Assembly: GCA_002733575.1 (NCBI GenBank) | Contig: NVWB01000024.1 | Location: 1 to 52,828, forward strand | Source: Blastopirellula sp. | GTDB lineage: Bacteria > Planctomycetota > Planctomycetia > Pirellulales > Pirellulaceae | Length of the DNA stretch: 52,828 bases | Direction of reading: 5' to 3' | Part shown: positions 17,770 through 27,900 of the stretch, one piece after another | Position numbering within the stretch: position 1 is the first letter of the stretch | How the letters are laid out: the number at the start of each line of letters is the position of its first letter | The notes under the pieces: model-generated | Told to the model about the DNA's origin: nothing | Database searches by the model: none | The model's input: only the letters and a program-made list of their open reading frames with translations | Program-made: the position numbers and the translations under genes

Positions 17770-17925
17770 TCGCAAACTGGGCTACCCAATCTTCAACTCT
17801 CGCCTCTCCCCAGAAAAACTATCGGGTTTTCGTGGAATTAAAGAGTGTTCAAGCCCTCGATTTCAGGTACAATGCTGTTGATATAAGGGAATTGAAGGGC
17901 AATTCTTCTCAAAACAATTTCACGC

Positions 17926-19296
17926 ATGGGGGCTATCGTGATCGTCCAGTTTGTACGCGCAGTTACTGCATTATCTTTAGTTGGCTTGGTTGTTGCAGGC
18001 TGCAGCAAGCCACTTACACCAATTGTGCCGACAGCTCCCGAGGTGACTGTGACCTCTCCGGTGATTCGAACCGTAAATAATTATTCTTTCCTGACAGGAC
18101 GAGCCACTGCATCTGAAGTGTTGGAAGCCAGAGCCCGTGTGGAAGGGTATCTGAGAAAACCGGAGATTGAAGAGGGGAAGCTTGTCAAAAAAGGAGCTCC
18201 CCTGTTTGTGATCGAACAAGAGCCCTACAAACTGGCCCTTGATGAAGCTGAAAAAACGAAGAAACAATCTGAGGCCGCACAAAGTCTGGCACAAGCAAAT
18301 TTTGATCGGGCAAAAATTACCTTTGACAAAGGGGCCATCACTATACAAGAATATCAAACTCAGGAAGCACAGTTGGCCGTTGCAACAGCACAGGTAAATC
18401 GTGATCAAGTCGCTATTGACCAAGCCTTGCTCACTCTTAGTTACACCACAATTAATGCCCCTTATGATGCACATGTTGGTTATCTTGATATCGATGAAGG
18501 CAACATCGTAGGTGTTGGTGAGAATACACTATTGGCCACTGTAAATCGCTATGATCCACTGCATGTATATTTTGATGTAAGCGAAAATATTGTACTGAAA
18601 GCTCTAGACCAAATCCGAGAAAATCGAACGGAAAAGGGCGACGTACGGAACAAGTTAAAAATTGAAGTCTCTTTTGAAGGCGAGGATGGCTATCCGCACA
18701 AAGGTTACTTAGATGTGCTCGACAACGAAATCGATTCCGCAACAGGAACTGCTTTGGTACGGGGCGTGATTCCCAACACGAAATCGTCGTTTGCTTATTA
18801 TCAGAAAAATGGATTACTGCCAGACTACAATGCAGAGTCCGATTCTGACAAACCGCAAGAGTTTCCACTGGTGCTTCCAGGCGCTTATGCAGAGATTCGT
18901 GTGATTGGGGAGGATGTAATTCAAGAAGCATGTCTAATAGACGAGCGAGCCATTGGCACTGACCTGTTAGGAAAATATCTGCTAACTGTCGAATCGGATA
19001 ACACGGTGACTTTGAATCGAATCGAAATGGGGCAACTTTACCAAGGGTTCCGCCACATCATTCGCATGTGGGATCCTGAAAAAGAGACAACCGAAGCAGC
19101 AGTCGGACAGGTCGATACACGCGGGAAGGATTTCCCGACCAACTTCAAATATATCATCAAGGGCCTGCAACGTGCTCGCCCTGGTAAAAAAGTGAAGACC
19201 AGCGAGACGACTTCGGTTTTTTATGACACAAAAATAGAAGACGCACAAGCTGCCGTTGAGACTCCAGCAGTCAACCAGGAAGGGCCTGGTACCTAG
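17926..19296 (+). CDS. RND efflux periplasmic adaptor lipoprotein (AcrA/MexE-like)
   Basis: 456 residues. A lipoprotein signal ends LVGLVVAGC with Cys at about 25, so it should be lipid-anchored. Then a lipoyl/barrel-sandwich half (EARARVEGYLRKPEIEEGK), a coiled-coil hairpin (about residues 105-160, KTKKQSEAAQSLAQANFDRA), the second lipoyl half (TTINAPYDAHVGYLDIDEGN) and beta-barrel domains. The start is uncertain: the GTG at 17938 has a G-rich run five bases before it and would give a compact signal. Its partner pump starts 103 bases downstream. Together they move substrates out of the periplasm or inner membrane; the substrate is unknown. Confidence 0.92.
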   Translation: MGAIVIVQFVRAVTALSLVGLVVAGCSKPLTPIVPTAPEVTVTSPVIRTVNNYSFLTGRATASEVLEARARVEGYLRKPEIEEGKLVKKGAPLFVIEQEPYKLALDEAEKTKKQSEAAQSLAQANFDRAKITFDKGAITIQEYQTQEAQLAVATAQVNRDQVAIDQALLTLSYTTINAPYDAHVGYLDIDEGNIVGVGENTLLATVNRYDPLHVYFDVSENIVLKALDQIRENRTEKGDVRNKLKIEVSFEGEDGYPHKGYLDVLDNEIDSATGTALVRGVIPNTKSSFAYYQKNGLLPDYNAESDSDKPQEFPLVLPGAYAEIRVIGEDVIQEACLIDERAIGTDLLGKYLLTVESDNTVTLNRIEMGQLYQGFRHIIRMWDPEKETTEAAVGQVDTRGKDFPTNFKYIIKGLQRARPGKKVKTSETTSVFYDTKIEDAQAAVETPAVNQEGPGT

Positions 19297-19297
19297 T

Positions 19298-19325
19298 CAC
19301 TGGAACGGAGACACTGGAACGGAGA
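19298..19325 (+). repeat. 14-bp perfect tandem duplication
   Basis: CACTGGAACGGAGA occurs twice head to tail (19298-19311 and 19312-19325), just after the adaptor stop codon. It is in the leader of the pump gene and could vary in copy number. Confidence 0.85.
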
Positions 19326-19399
19326 CAACAGACATCGGTTGTTAGACGCGGAAAAAATGCAGGCAAGTCAGAACTTAATCAAGGGCAGTCGGAACTCTC

Positions 19400-22300
19400 A
19401 TGTTTACTCATTTCTTTATTGATCGACCAATTTTTGCCGGGGTCATCTCGATCCTGATTTTGATCGCTGGTTCACTGTCGTTTTTTGTGTTGCCGATTGA
19501 GCAAACGCCCGATATCACGCCGCCGACTGTAATGGTCAGCACCACCTACCCTGGGGCGAGTGCCGATGTGGTTGCGCAGACGGTCGCCATTCCGATTGAA
19601 CAAGAAGTGAACGGCGTCGAAGATATGATCTACATGTCTTCCAAAGCAACTGATGATGGCACATACGAATTGGTCGTCACGTTTGAAGTCGGCACGGATA
19701 TCGATATGGCCACCGTGCTGGTACAAAATCGCGTAGCAATCGCCACTCCAAAATTGCCAGAAGAAGTGAAACGTGAAGGCGTAAAGACCGAGAAGCAATC
19801 GACCGCCATTGTTCTGATGGTCAATATCGTGTCGCCTGACAGACGCTATACCGAAATCGATATGAGCAACTTTGTGGCCACCAAAGTGAAAGACGAACTG
19901 GCCCGTATCCCAGGCGTGGGTAAAGTACAAGTAATGGGTGCCAAAGACTTGGGTATGCGTATTTGGCTTGACCCAAGAAAGCTGAAAGCCCGAAGTGTCA
20001 CAACCAACGATGTGGTGAATGCCATTCGTGAGCAAAATGTTCAAGTGGCTGCCGGGCAAATTGGTGCGCCGCCCAGCCCGAGCGATGTCAACTTTCAGTA
20101 CACCATTAATACGTTGGGTCGCTTGGAAGATGCCGAGCAGTTCCGCAATATGATTCTAAAAACCACGCCAGATGGCCGGGTGTTGAGGGTCAAAGATGTG
20201 GCCGAAGTGGAAGAAGGCGCCCAGAATTACCGCTGGGAAGTTCAGCTAACTCAGTTTGGTGACGACTACATACCGGGTAAATCGACGCCGCCCAAGCCTT
20301 CGCCTTCGGTTGCGGTTGCCATTTATCAATTGCCCGGTTCGAACTCGCTGGAGTTAGCCAATTCGGTGCAGGCGAAGATGCTCGACATTAAAGATTTAAT
20401 GCCGCCTGGTATGGATTATACGATTGCTTACGATACCACCAAGTTTGTCAAAGCTTCGATTAACGAAGTCTATGAGACCTTATTTATCGCAATCCTGCTT
20501 GTGGTTTTTACGGTCTATATATTCTTGCAAGACTGGCGGGCCACGTTGGTTCCTGCGGTGACTATTCCGGTCGCCTTGATCGGTACGTTAGCAGTGATGC
20601 TTTTACTAGGCTTCTCGATCAACACACTTACGTTGTTTGGCTTAGTGCTGGCGATTGGAATCGTGGTCGACGATGCCATTGTCGTAGTCGAAAACACGTC
20701 AAGACTCATTGATGAAGAAGGGCTTTCCAGTAAAGAAGCCACCAAGAAAGCGATGACTCAAGTTGCCGGGCCGGTGATAGCAACTACCATGGTTTTACTG
20801 GCGGTGTTTGTGCCAACCGCTTTTATGGGCGGCATTACCGGGCGGTTGTATAACCAGTTTTCGATCACCATTGCAGTCTCTACGGTGTTCTCATCGATCA
20901 ATGCACTGACGCTGAGCCCGGCTCTTTGCAGCATTTTGTTACGGCCAAGTAAAAAAGAAGAAGACAAGATTATATTCTTCCGCTGGTACAACACGATGTT
21001 TGATAAAGTCACCGATGGTTATATGGGCGTTGTCAACTTTTTGGTCCGACGCACGGTGATTGTGACCCTGATGTTCATCGGTTTCATTGTGCTTACCGGT
21101 TTTGGTTTTATGAAAGTCCCAGGCGGGTTTCTGCCTGATGAAGATCAAGGCTACTTTCTCGTGAACGCCGAACTGCCAGACGGGGCGACACTCAATCGCA
21201 CACGTGAGGTCATGGCACAAATTGACGCGATGTTAGCTGAAACACCCGGCGTGGCAGATGTGATTTCGGTCAACGGATACTCGGCCTTAGATACTTTGAT
21301 TACGCCGAATGCTTGCACTTATTTTGTCGTAATGAAAGACTGGGACCAAAGAACCACGCCTGAGTTACACATCGCTGAAGTGGCCCGGAATGTGCAAAAG
21401 AAAATAGGGACCATTCAAGAAGGTTTTGCCATCGCATTTTTGCCGCCGCCTATTACAGGATTAGGGAATGCAGGTGGATTTGATTTTCGATTGCGAGATG
21501 TCGGCGATGCAGGCAGCGCACAATTGCAAGACTTTGCCGAAGATCTGGTTGCCGCTGGTCAATCAATGAAAACCGCTACACGATTGAATAACAACTTTAG
21601 CGCAAGTGTGCCGCAGTTGTATTTGGAAGTCAATCGTGAAAAAGCAAAGCGTCTAGCCATCCCATTACAGGAAGTCTTCGGCACGCTGCAAGCGTATCTT
21701 GGTTCCGCGTATGTCAACGATTTCAATAAATATGACCGAACCTGGAAAGTACAGATTCAGGCCGATGCTCAATTTCGTAACCGCTTGGAAGACATTTACC
21801 AACTCGAAGTTCGTAGTTTAACCGGCAGAATGATTCCGCTGCGTACCCTGGTTAAAGTCAAAGATATGGCCGGCCCTAAGGTTATTTACCGCTACAACAC
21901 GGCCCCGTCTGCCGCCATTACCGGGCAGCCACGTGTTGGTTTTAGTTCGAGTCAGGCGATGAATGAACTAGAGCAACTCGCCGATGAAGTGCTGCCGCCA
22001 TCGATTCGCTACGAATGGTCGAGCATTTCGTTTCAAGAAAAGCAAGCCGGCAATCAAGCACCATTGATCTTTGGTATGTCTGTCGTGTTTGTTTACTTAT
22101 TCTTGTGTGCATTATATGAAAGTTGGTCGGTGCCTTGGGGGGTGATTTTCGCAGTCCCCTTTGCATTGTTTGGTGGAATTGCCAGCACTGCCGCACGTCA
22201 GTTTGACAACAATGTTTACACGCAAGTTGGAATTGTGTTGTTGATTGGGTTAGCAACAAAAACGGCCATTCTAATTATTGAGTTTGCCAAACAAGAACGC

Positions 22301-22675
22301 GAAAGCGGGCTCACGGTGATCGAAGCCGCCACGAAAGCGGCCCACTTGCGTTTCCGGGCCATTCTGATGACATCTTTCTCATACATCTTAGGGGTGGTTC
22401 CACTAGTAATCGCTTCCGGGGCCGGGGCCGCCAGTCGTCAATGCCTGGGCACCGCCGTATGTGGCGGAATGACAGCAGCCACCGTGTTTGGCGTATTCTT
22501 CATCCCATCACTTTATGTGGTCATTCAAGCTTCATCGGAAAAACTATTTGGGCCACCAAAATGTTTGCTTGAAACGAATACGCTTAGCCCTGAAGTGGAA
22601 TCTGCACAGGAAGAGACAGAGAAATCAGTAGAGCCTGAGAGTAAGCCAAGTGATCCGTCAACCGATGACGAGTAG
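19400..22675 (+). CDS. RND family multidrug efflux pump (AcrB/MexF-like, HAE1)
   Basis: 1091 residues, slightly longer than the usual 1030-1050 because of a charged tail (EEIEKS/EPES-type, about 50 residues). The first helix begins FFIDRPIFAGVISILILIAG. The TM4 proton-relay Asp pair is present (GIVVDDAIVVVENTSR, near residue 425), and the TM10 Lys lies in GLATKTAILIIEFAK. The large periplasmic loops contain YPGASADVVAQTVAIPIEQ and the DEDQGYF-type signature. It is the proton-driven core of a tripartite efflux system with the upstream adaptor. A TolC-like protein encoded at 40849-43260 is a candidate outer-membrane channel, but that pairing is inference. Confidence 0.95.
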   Translation: MFTHFFIDRPIFAGVISILILIAGSLSFFVLPIEQTPDITPPTVMVSTTYPGASADVVAQTVAIPIEQEVNGVEDMIYMSSKATDDGTYELVVTFEVGTDIDMATVLVQNRVAIATPKLPEEVKREGVKTEKQSTAIVLMVNIVSPDRRYTEIDMSNFVATKVKDELARIPGVGKVQVMGAKDLGMRIWLDPRKLKARSVTTNDVVNAIREQNVQVAAGQIGAPPSPSDVNFQYTINTLGRLEDAEQFRNMILKTTPDGRVLRVKDVAEVEEGAQNYRWEVQLTQFGDDYIPGKSTPPKPSPSVAVAIYQLPGSNSLELANSVQAKMLDIKDLMPPGMDYTIAYDTTKFVKASINEVYETLFIAILLVVFTVYIFLQDWRATLVPAVTIPVALIGTLAVMLLLGFSINTLTLFGLVLAIGIVVDDAIVVVENTSRLIDEEGLSSKEATKKAMTQVAGPVIATTMVLLAVFVPTAFMGGITGRLYNQFSITIAVSTVFSSINALTLSPALCSILLRPSKKEEDKIIFFRWYNTMFDKVTDGYMGVVNFLVRRTVIVTLMFIGFIVLTGFGFMKVPGGFLPDEDQGYFLVNAELPDGATLNRTREVMAQIDAMLAETPGVADVISVNGYSALDTLITPNACTYFVVMKDWDQRTTPELHIAEVARNVQKKIGTIQEGFAIAFLPPPITGLGNAGGFDFRLRDVGDAGSAQLQDFAEDLVAAGQSMKTATRLNNNFSASVPQLYLEVNREKAKRLAIPLQEVFGTLQAYLGSAYVNDFNKYDRTWKVQIQADAQFRNRLEDIYQLEVRSLTGRMIPLRTLVKVKDMAGPKVIYRYNTAPSAAITGQPRVGFSSSQAMNELEQLADEVLPPSIRYEWSSISFQEKQAGNQAPLIFGMSVVFVYLFLCALYESWSVPWGVIFAVPFALFGGIASTAARQFDNNVYTQVGIVLLIGLATKTAILIIEFAKQERESGLTVIEAATKAAHLRFRAILMTSFSYILGVVPLVIASGAGAASRQCLGTAVCGGMTAATVFGVFFIPSLYVVIQASSEKLFGPPKCLLETNTLSPEVESAQEETEKSVEPESKPSDPSTDDE

Positions 22676-22780
22676 GTTTACTGATTAGCCGCTTGTGCAT
22701 TACCAATATCGCTATCATGCTACGATAAATTTTAGTCGTGTAGGGGCATGCCGAGTATAGATAGGTAACGGTCGGGGCCT

Positions 22781-24016
22781 CTATGTTCTTACGGGCAACT
22801 TAATCACTAGTTGCTTTAATTCTGCCACAGATTTGATTCGGTTATCCACGTTTTCTTCTCGGCATTGCCTAATTAATTTCATCACCTCAGATTCTTCCTT
22901 TTCGATCCTGTTTTCACTCGGATCGTTTCCTGTCATTAGAAAGTAGAGAATTCCCCCGAGTCCAAAGACATCGGCTTGAGGTCCAACTAATGCGGTTGAT
23001 TTAAATTGTTCAGGCGCCATGTAACCAAGGCTTCCTCCAAGAATAGCGGTTGATGCTTTTCCTGAATAGCTGTCCGATAATTTGGCTAGACCGAAATCTG
23101 CAACATAAGGAATTCCGTTGAGATCGAGTAAAATATTATCTGGTTTCAAGTCACAATGAATCACGCCTGATTGGTGTAGTTGCTCGACTGCGGTGACAAT
23201 TTTTAAAAACAACTTTAGCTTCGTTTCGATGCTTGCCTGTTGAATACTTGGGTTCGCTCGCAGCGTACCTCCTTCGATAAAATCGAGTAACATGAAGTAA
23301 TTTCCGTTAGGAAATGTGCCTAAGGCTTGTAAGCCGACAACCGATTCCACTTGAAGATTCGAGAGGATTTCTACCTCACGTAAAAAGACGTGAACGGACA
23401 ATGGATCGTGTTGCAATGATTTGTAAAGAGCTTTGACTGCAATCTTTTTATTCCGTTTTTTCCACCACGCTTGATACACTCTTCCGCAACTTCCGGCACC
23501 TAGGAATTGCTGTAGTGTGAATTCAGCGTAGTCGGCTCTCTGCACTTGGAGGTTATCCAGCATGCTTTCTGAAGATACTAGATTATGCGGATGATTCTTC
23601 TGCTCAATCTTCGCACGCTCTACAATTTGATTTAGACAAGTCCGCGAAGGTTGATGTTCACTTGAGATGTTTTTGCAATACTCACTTGGGCTCACATGTT
23701 GTCCGTTATTGCATCGGATTCGATACTCTTCAAGATAGAGCTCATTGCTCGGTGAATAGGAGATGCCAATTTCATTTAACTCTTGAGTATAAAAAACGAT
23801 CACTGGGATTTCAAGCTGAGGGAGTTGATGGCGTTCTTTCAACCGAATGCGACACTCGATATCGATCATCACGAGTTCAGTAATGACTGCGATGCTTGAG
23901 GACGAATTAAGGTAATCTCCAAAATTGGGAATCTGACTAGAGAACCAAGCCTTTTCAAAACGGCTGACGAGTTCCTCTTCTTTAACAGTCAAGCAGTCGG
24001 TTTCACTTGAGTTCAT
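22781..24016 (-). CDS. Soluble Hanks-type serine/threonine protein kinase
   Basis: 411 residues. The kinase domain fills the C-terminal part from about residue 165: glycine loop LGAGSCGRV, ATP Lys195 (KIAVK), catalytic HCDLKPDN (Asp289), DFG at 307-309 and MAPEQ at 333-337, so all key residues are present. Residues 1-165 are a separate region of unknown function. No membrane segment is visible and nothing follows the kinase, unlike many planctomycete kinases with long sensor tails. The gene overlaps the upstream ECF sigma gene by 4 bases (ATGA), so the two are translationally coupled and likely work together, as known for planctomycete sigma/kinase pairs. Confidence 0.93.
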   Translation of the reverse strand: MNSSETDCLTVKEEELVSRFEKAWFSSQIPNFGDYLNSSSSIAVITELVMIDIECRIRLKERHQLPQLEIPVIVFYTQELNEIGISYSPSNELYLEEYRIRCNNGQHVSPSEYCKNISSEHQPSRTCLNQIVERAKIEQKNHPHNLVSSESMLDNLQVQRADYAEFTLQQFLGAGSCGRVYQAWWKKRNKKIAVKALYKSLQHDPLSVHVFLREVEILSNLQVESVVGLQALGTFPNGNYFMLLDFIEGGTLRANPSIQQASIETKLKLFLKIVTAVEQLHQSGVIHCDLKPDNILLDLNGIPYVADFGLAKLSDSYSGKASTAILGGSLGYMAPEQFKSTALVGPQADVFGLGGILYFLMTGNDPSENRIEKEESEVMKLIRQCREENVDNRIKSVAELKQLVIKLPVRT

Positions 24017-24597
24017 GCGAGGTGCTCCGTTAGTTGCTGTTGAAGCACTGCCAGGCGTCTACGGACTGTTCGGTCGGTCGTATTTAACTGCTGAGCGATT
24101 TCCAGAGTGGATTCTCCTTGCATACGAGAAGTCATGATCAACTGGTCACGTTCATCAATTTTCTGTAGAAACGATTGCAAGACATCCAACAGCAATCCAG
24201 AGATCATTTCACTCGAAGAATCAGACAATTCTTCCACCGGTTTCTCTTGAGAAGAAGTTTCTCGTTGAATATCTCTTTTAGATGCTGTGTGGCGTTCGAT
24301 TTGGTGTGAGAGTTTATTCCGAGCAATGGCAAACAACAACTTCCATAAATCACCTGAACGCTCGATGACATAATCCTGGTTTCTGGCATGCACAAAAAAA
24401 GTGCGATAGGTCGATTGAAGAATGTCATCAGCATCTACACGAGACTGCAATTTCGGGTTGATCCTCTGTTGAATTCGAGCCTGAAGCTGATGGAAGTACC
24501 GGTGAAACAGCATGTCAGAGGCTTGATCATCACCTGAAACAAACTGATCAAAGAAAGCAATCGAGTCTAGCTTTACTTCTGAATTATTTTCTGGCAT
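24013..24597 (-). CDS. ECF-type RNA polymerase sigma factor, kinase-linked
   Basis: 194 residues. Region 2 is seen in DADDILQSTYRTFFVHARNQ and the following GDLWKLLFAIARNKLSHQIER; region 4 helix-turn-helix in STLEIAQQLNTTDRTVRRRL near the C-terminus. The acidic, Ser-rich linker between regions 2 and 4 (SSQEKPVEELSDSSSEM) is a candidate for phosphorylation. The stop overlaps the start of the Ser/Thr kinase gene by 4 bases. Inferred role: activation of a stress or surface regulon under kinase control. No anti-sigma factor is adjacent, which fits kinase-based control. Confidence 0.9.
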   Translation of the reverse strand: MPENNSEVKLDSIAFFDQFVSGDDQASDMLFHRYFHQLQARIQQRINPKLQSRVDADDILQSTYRTFFVHARNQDYVIERSGDLWKLLFAIARNKLSHQIERHTASKRDIQRETSSQEKPVEELSDSSSEMISGLLLDVLQSFLQKIDERDQLIMTSRMQGESTLEIAQQLNTTDRTVRRRLAVLQQQLTEHLA

Positions 24598-24693
24598 TTC
24601 TCAGATTATTTGTCCGCAGTGAGCAGGAAACCGTATTTCTCTTATAGGAGCAAATAGTATCGAGTTCAGTTCACTTTAAAAGGAAAAGATTCA

Positions 24694-24969
24694 ATGGCAA
24701 TGGTAGTAACAGGGGCCTGTTTTGGTTGTAAGTATACCGACTGTATTGTCAATTGTCCGGTGGAATGCTTTCACGAAGGGGAAAAAATGCTTTACATTGA
24801 CCCCGAAGAATGCATCGACTGTGGAGCTTGTGTTTCAGAATGTCCGGTCGAGGCTATCTATTATGAAGATGATGTACCAGAATCGATGCATGGATTTATC
24901 GCGCTCAATGCGGAGATGTCGCAAAAGACGCCTTCGATTACTGAGCAGAAAGAGCCGCTTTGTAGTTGA
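24694..24969 (+). CDS. fdxA: Seven-iron ferredoxin
   Basis: 91 residues. The N-terminal pattern Cys9-x2-Cys12-x4-Cys17-x3-Cys21-Pro with Cys25, and Cys40-x2-Cys43-x2-Cys46-x3-Cys50-Pro, matches the 3Fe-4S plus 4Fe-4S ferredoxins of the FdxA type (CFGCKYTDCIVNCPVECF). AAAGGA-type pairing lies a few bases before the ATG. It is a soluble low-potential electron carrier. It sits alone between divergent and convergent neighbours and has its own terminator. Confidence 0.93.
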   Translation: MAMVVTGACFGCKYTDCIVNCPVECFHEGEKMLYIDPEECIDCGACVSECPVEAIYYEDDVPESMHGFIALNAEMSQKTPSITEQKEPLCS

Positions 24970-24980
24970 AGTGGCTCTTT
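24949..24980 (+). terminator. Terminator-like hairpin spanning the ferredoxin stop codon
   Basis: AAAGAGCC (24949-24956) pairs with GGCTCTTT (24973-24980); the TGA stop is in the loop side. It is followed only by CATAG, so the U-tract is short. It may act on both strands, since the next gene ends 17 bases further on. Confidence 0.5.
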
Positions 24981-24996
24981 CATAGACTATCTCCAA

Positions 24997-27900
24997 CTAC
25001 TCCAACGTAATAAACTCATCCAAATTCATCACGGCCCTAGCAGTAATTACCCAGGCGGCCAGATCGGGGTTGGGCTGGTCTTTTTCATCACTGCCGGTGA
25101 TGGCCAGGGTTGCTGCTGGATTCGATTCAAGCAGCTTCTTTTGGGTGAGGAAGAGTTGGTGTAGAGTGGCCGCTTCGCTCGGATCAGGTTCGCGGGCTAG
25201 GCAAAGTTGTATCAGGTGGTCTATCCGGGCGGTGGTGGTTTGTTCGTCATTGGCTTGGGCCGGTACTTCGCTGGTGACTCGCACTGCGAGGACTTGGGCA
25301 CATTCAAAGAAGACTTTGTCATTCAACAGGGTTAATGCTTGCAGTGGGGTGTTGCTGCGATTGCGGACCGCACAGACTTCGTTCGAGTCGGGTGAGTCAA
25401 ACGTCATCAACATTGGGTAGGGCGATGTGCGTTGGAAGAACGTGTAGAGTCCTCGGCGATTGCGGTCTTCCCCTTTGCTAACAACCCATTTGGCACTGTT
25501 GTTGTAAGTTAAGAAAGAGACACCATCTGGCTGCGGTGGTTTGACACTGGGGCCACCTACTTTGGCCGACATGAGCCCGGCTACGGAAAGTGAAATATCA
25601 CGGACGACTTCGGCTTCGACACGTCGCCGGCTGAAGCGAGCCAGTAGTTCATTGTCAGGATCGATGGCTGCCAGGTCGGGTCGAATGGCCGACGATTGGC
25701 GATAGACCGACGAGGTGACAATCCGTTTGTGCAAATGCTTGAGGCTCCAGTCGTGCTGCATGAAATCATTGGCCAGCCAATCGAGCAGTTGTGGGTGACT
25801 TGGCGGTTGTCCTTGGGTGCCAAAGTCGTCGACTGTGCTGACAATGCCACGCCCAAAGTGCCGCTGCCAGATTCGGTTTACAGTAACACGAGCTGTCAAA
25901 GGGTTCTCCTGAGAGACCAGCCAGCGAGCGTAGGTAAGCCGTGGTTTCTCGGATTCGCCCAGTTCGATTGCAGGCAAGACTGTCGGCGTGTTTCTCTGAA
26001 CGGCTTCTCCTTTTTCTAAGAAGTTGCCGCGGATATGGATTTTGGTTTCTCGCTCCGATAGTTTCACGGCCCGAACTTTTGAGCTTTTATTACGATAATC
26101 GGTCAACGATTTTTTCGCGGCGGCGACAGCGTCTTCTAGTTTTTTCGTTTCCGGGTTGGCTTTATCGAATTCGGCCTTGAGTTGTTTCTTTTGTTCGGCG
26201 GTTCGTTTCTTGGCGGGTAGCTTAGCGATATCGACGATTGCTTTCGAGATGCTATCAAGCGGAACTGGCAAGTCACTGCTAGAAGCTGCAATGCGGAAGT
26301 GCCCCAAGTTATGGGCGAAACTGCCTTCGTAGGTTTGATCAAGCGTGACTTGCAGTTGGTAGCCAGCGGGAATTGCGACCGCCTCTTTCAAAGAGAAAAC
26401 TGCCAAGTGACGTTTGCCGAATTGTGGGCTGATGGCCCAGCCCTTTTTATCGTTTTGCTTTAAAGCATTCGTGGGCTCCCAACCGCTCTGTGCGAAGTCC
26501 GCTTGTGCGGAGACTATCGACAGTTCAATCGGCTTTTGATCTTTATCGTCTGAAATCAAGCGTGCCGAAATATAGTCAAGCACAAAGTTCCCGTTGTTGG
26601 CACGGCCGGGGCCTTTGCTTGTGAGCTTGTCGTGGGGCAAAACTTCAAGACGAATCGCTGAAATTTTGGAATCGGCAGCATCAAAGTTCAGTGTGTAAAC
26701 ATCCGAGAACTTGTTTTCGCCAGTCACGAAAACAGCCCTATCTTCAGCAACTTCTAACTTGGAATCATGTTTTGATTCCGCCACAACAGGCTTCAAACTG
26801 GCCCAAGTGGCGGGTGATTTCGTGAGTGTTTTGGCCCACTCTTCTAATTGATTTCCGTTACTGCTTTTGAATTCAGTGAGAGATTTCTCGGTCTGTTTTA
26901 GTTTGGCAGTTAGTTTCTCAATCTGCTGTGCTTCCGCAGGAAGTGGAGCGGCAACATCGGATCGGTACATATTGTTGAAAAAACCGTAGAGCTGGTAGTA
27001 TTCACGTTGCGATATCGGATCATATTTATGTGAGTGGCATTGAGCGCAGCCCACGGTGAGCCCTAGCCAAGTGGTGCTAGTGGTGTTGGTGCGGTCGATG
27101 GTTTTCTTGACGCGATCTTCTTCCTGATCGGTTCCCCCTTCGGTATTGTGCAACGTGTTTCTGTGAAACCCGGTGGCCGTTTGTTGATCAACGGTGGCAT
27201 CTGGCAATAGATCTCCGGCGATTTGTTCAATCGTAAATTGATCAAACGGCATGTCGTTATTCAAGGCATTGATGACCCAATCTCGATAACGCCACGCATG
27301 TGGACGGGGGCGATCTTTTTCGTAGCCATCGCTATCAGCATAGCGGGCCAAGTCTAACCAGTGCCGGGCCCAGCGTTCGCCATAGTGGGGCGATTTGAGA
27401 ATGCGATCAACTAGGCGTTCATACGCTCCTGGTTGTTCATCGTTCACATATTGGTTGATCTCTTCCATAGTCGGCGGCAAGCCGGTGAGGTCTAAATATA
27501 ATCGTCGCATCAATGTCAGACGATCTGCTTCTTCGGCTGGTGCAATCTTTTTGGCTTCTAGTTGGGCGAAGACAAAGTTATCGATAGGGTTTCGTACTCG
27601 GGCCTGTTGTTTGACTTTGGGAACAGCGGGCAACTTGATCGATTGAAAGGCCCAGTGGTTGGAATTCGTGGGGTCATCAATTCCGTCAGGCCAGTTGGCA
27701 CCGGAGTTGACCCAAGTTTTGAGAATCGCGATCTCAGCGGCTTCCAGCGGTTTGCCTTCTCCTTCAGGCGGCATGATGCCGATGTCTTCGTCTTCATCGG
27801 TGAGTGCCAAGATGAGTCGGCTTTCTGCTGCCTTGCCTGGGATGATGGCAACTCCGTTATCGCCGCCTGTGAATGCACTTTGCTTGAGGTCAAGCCGCAG

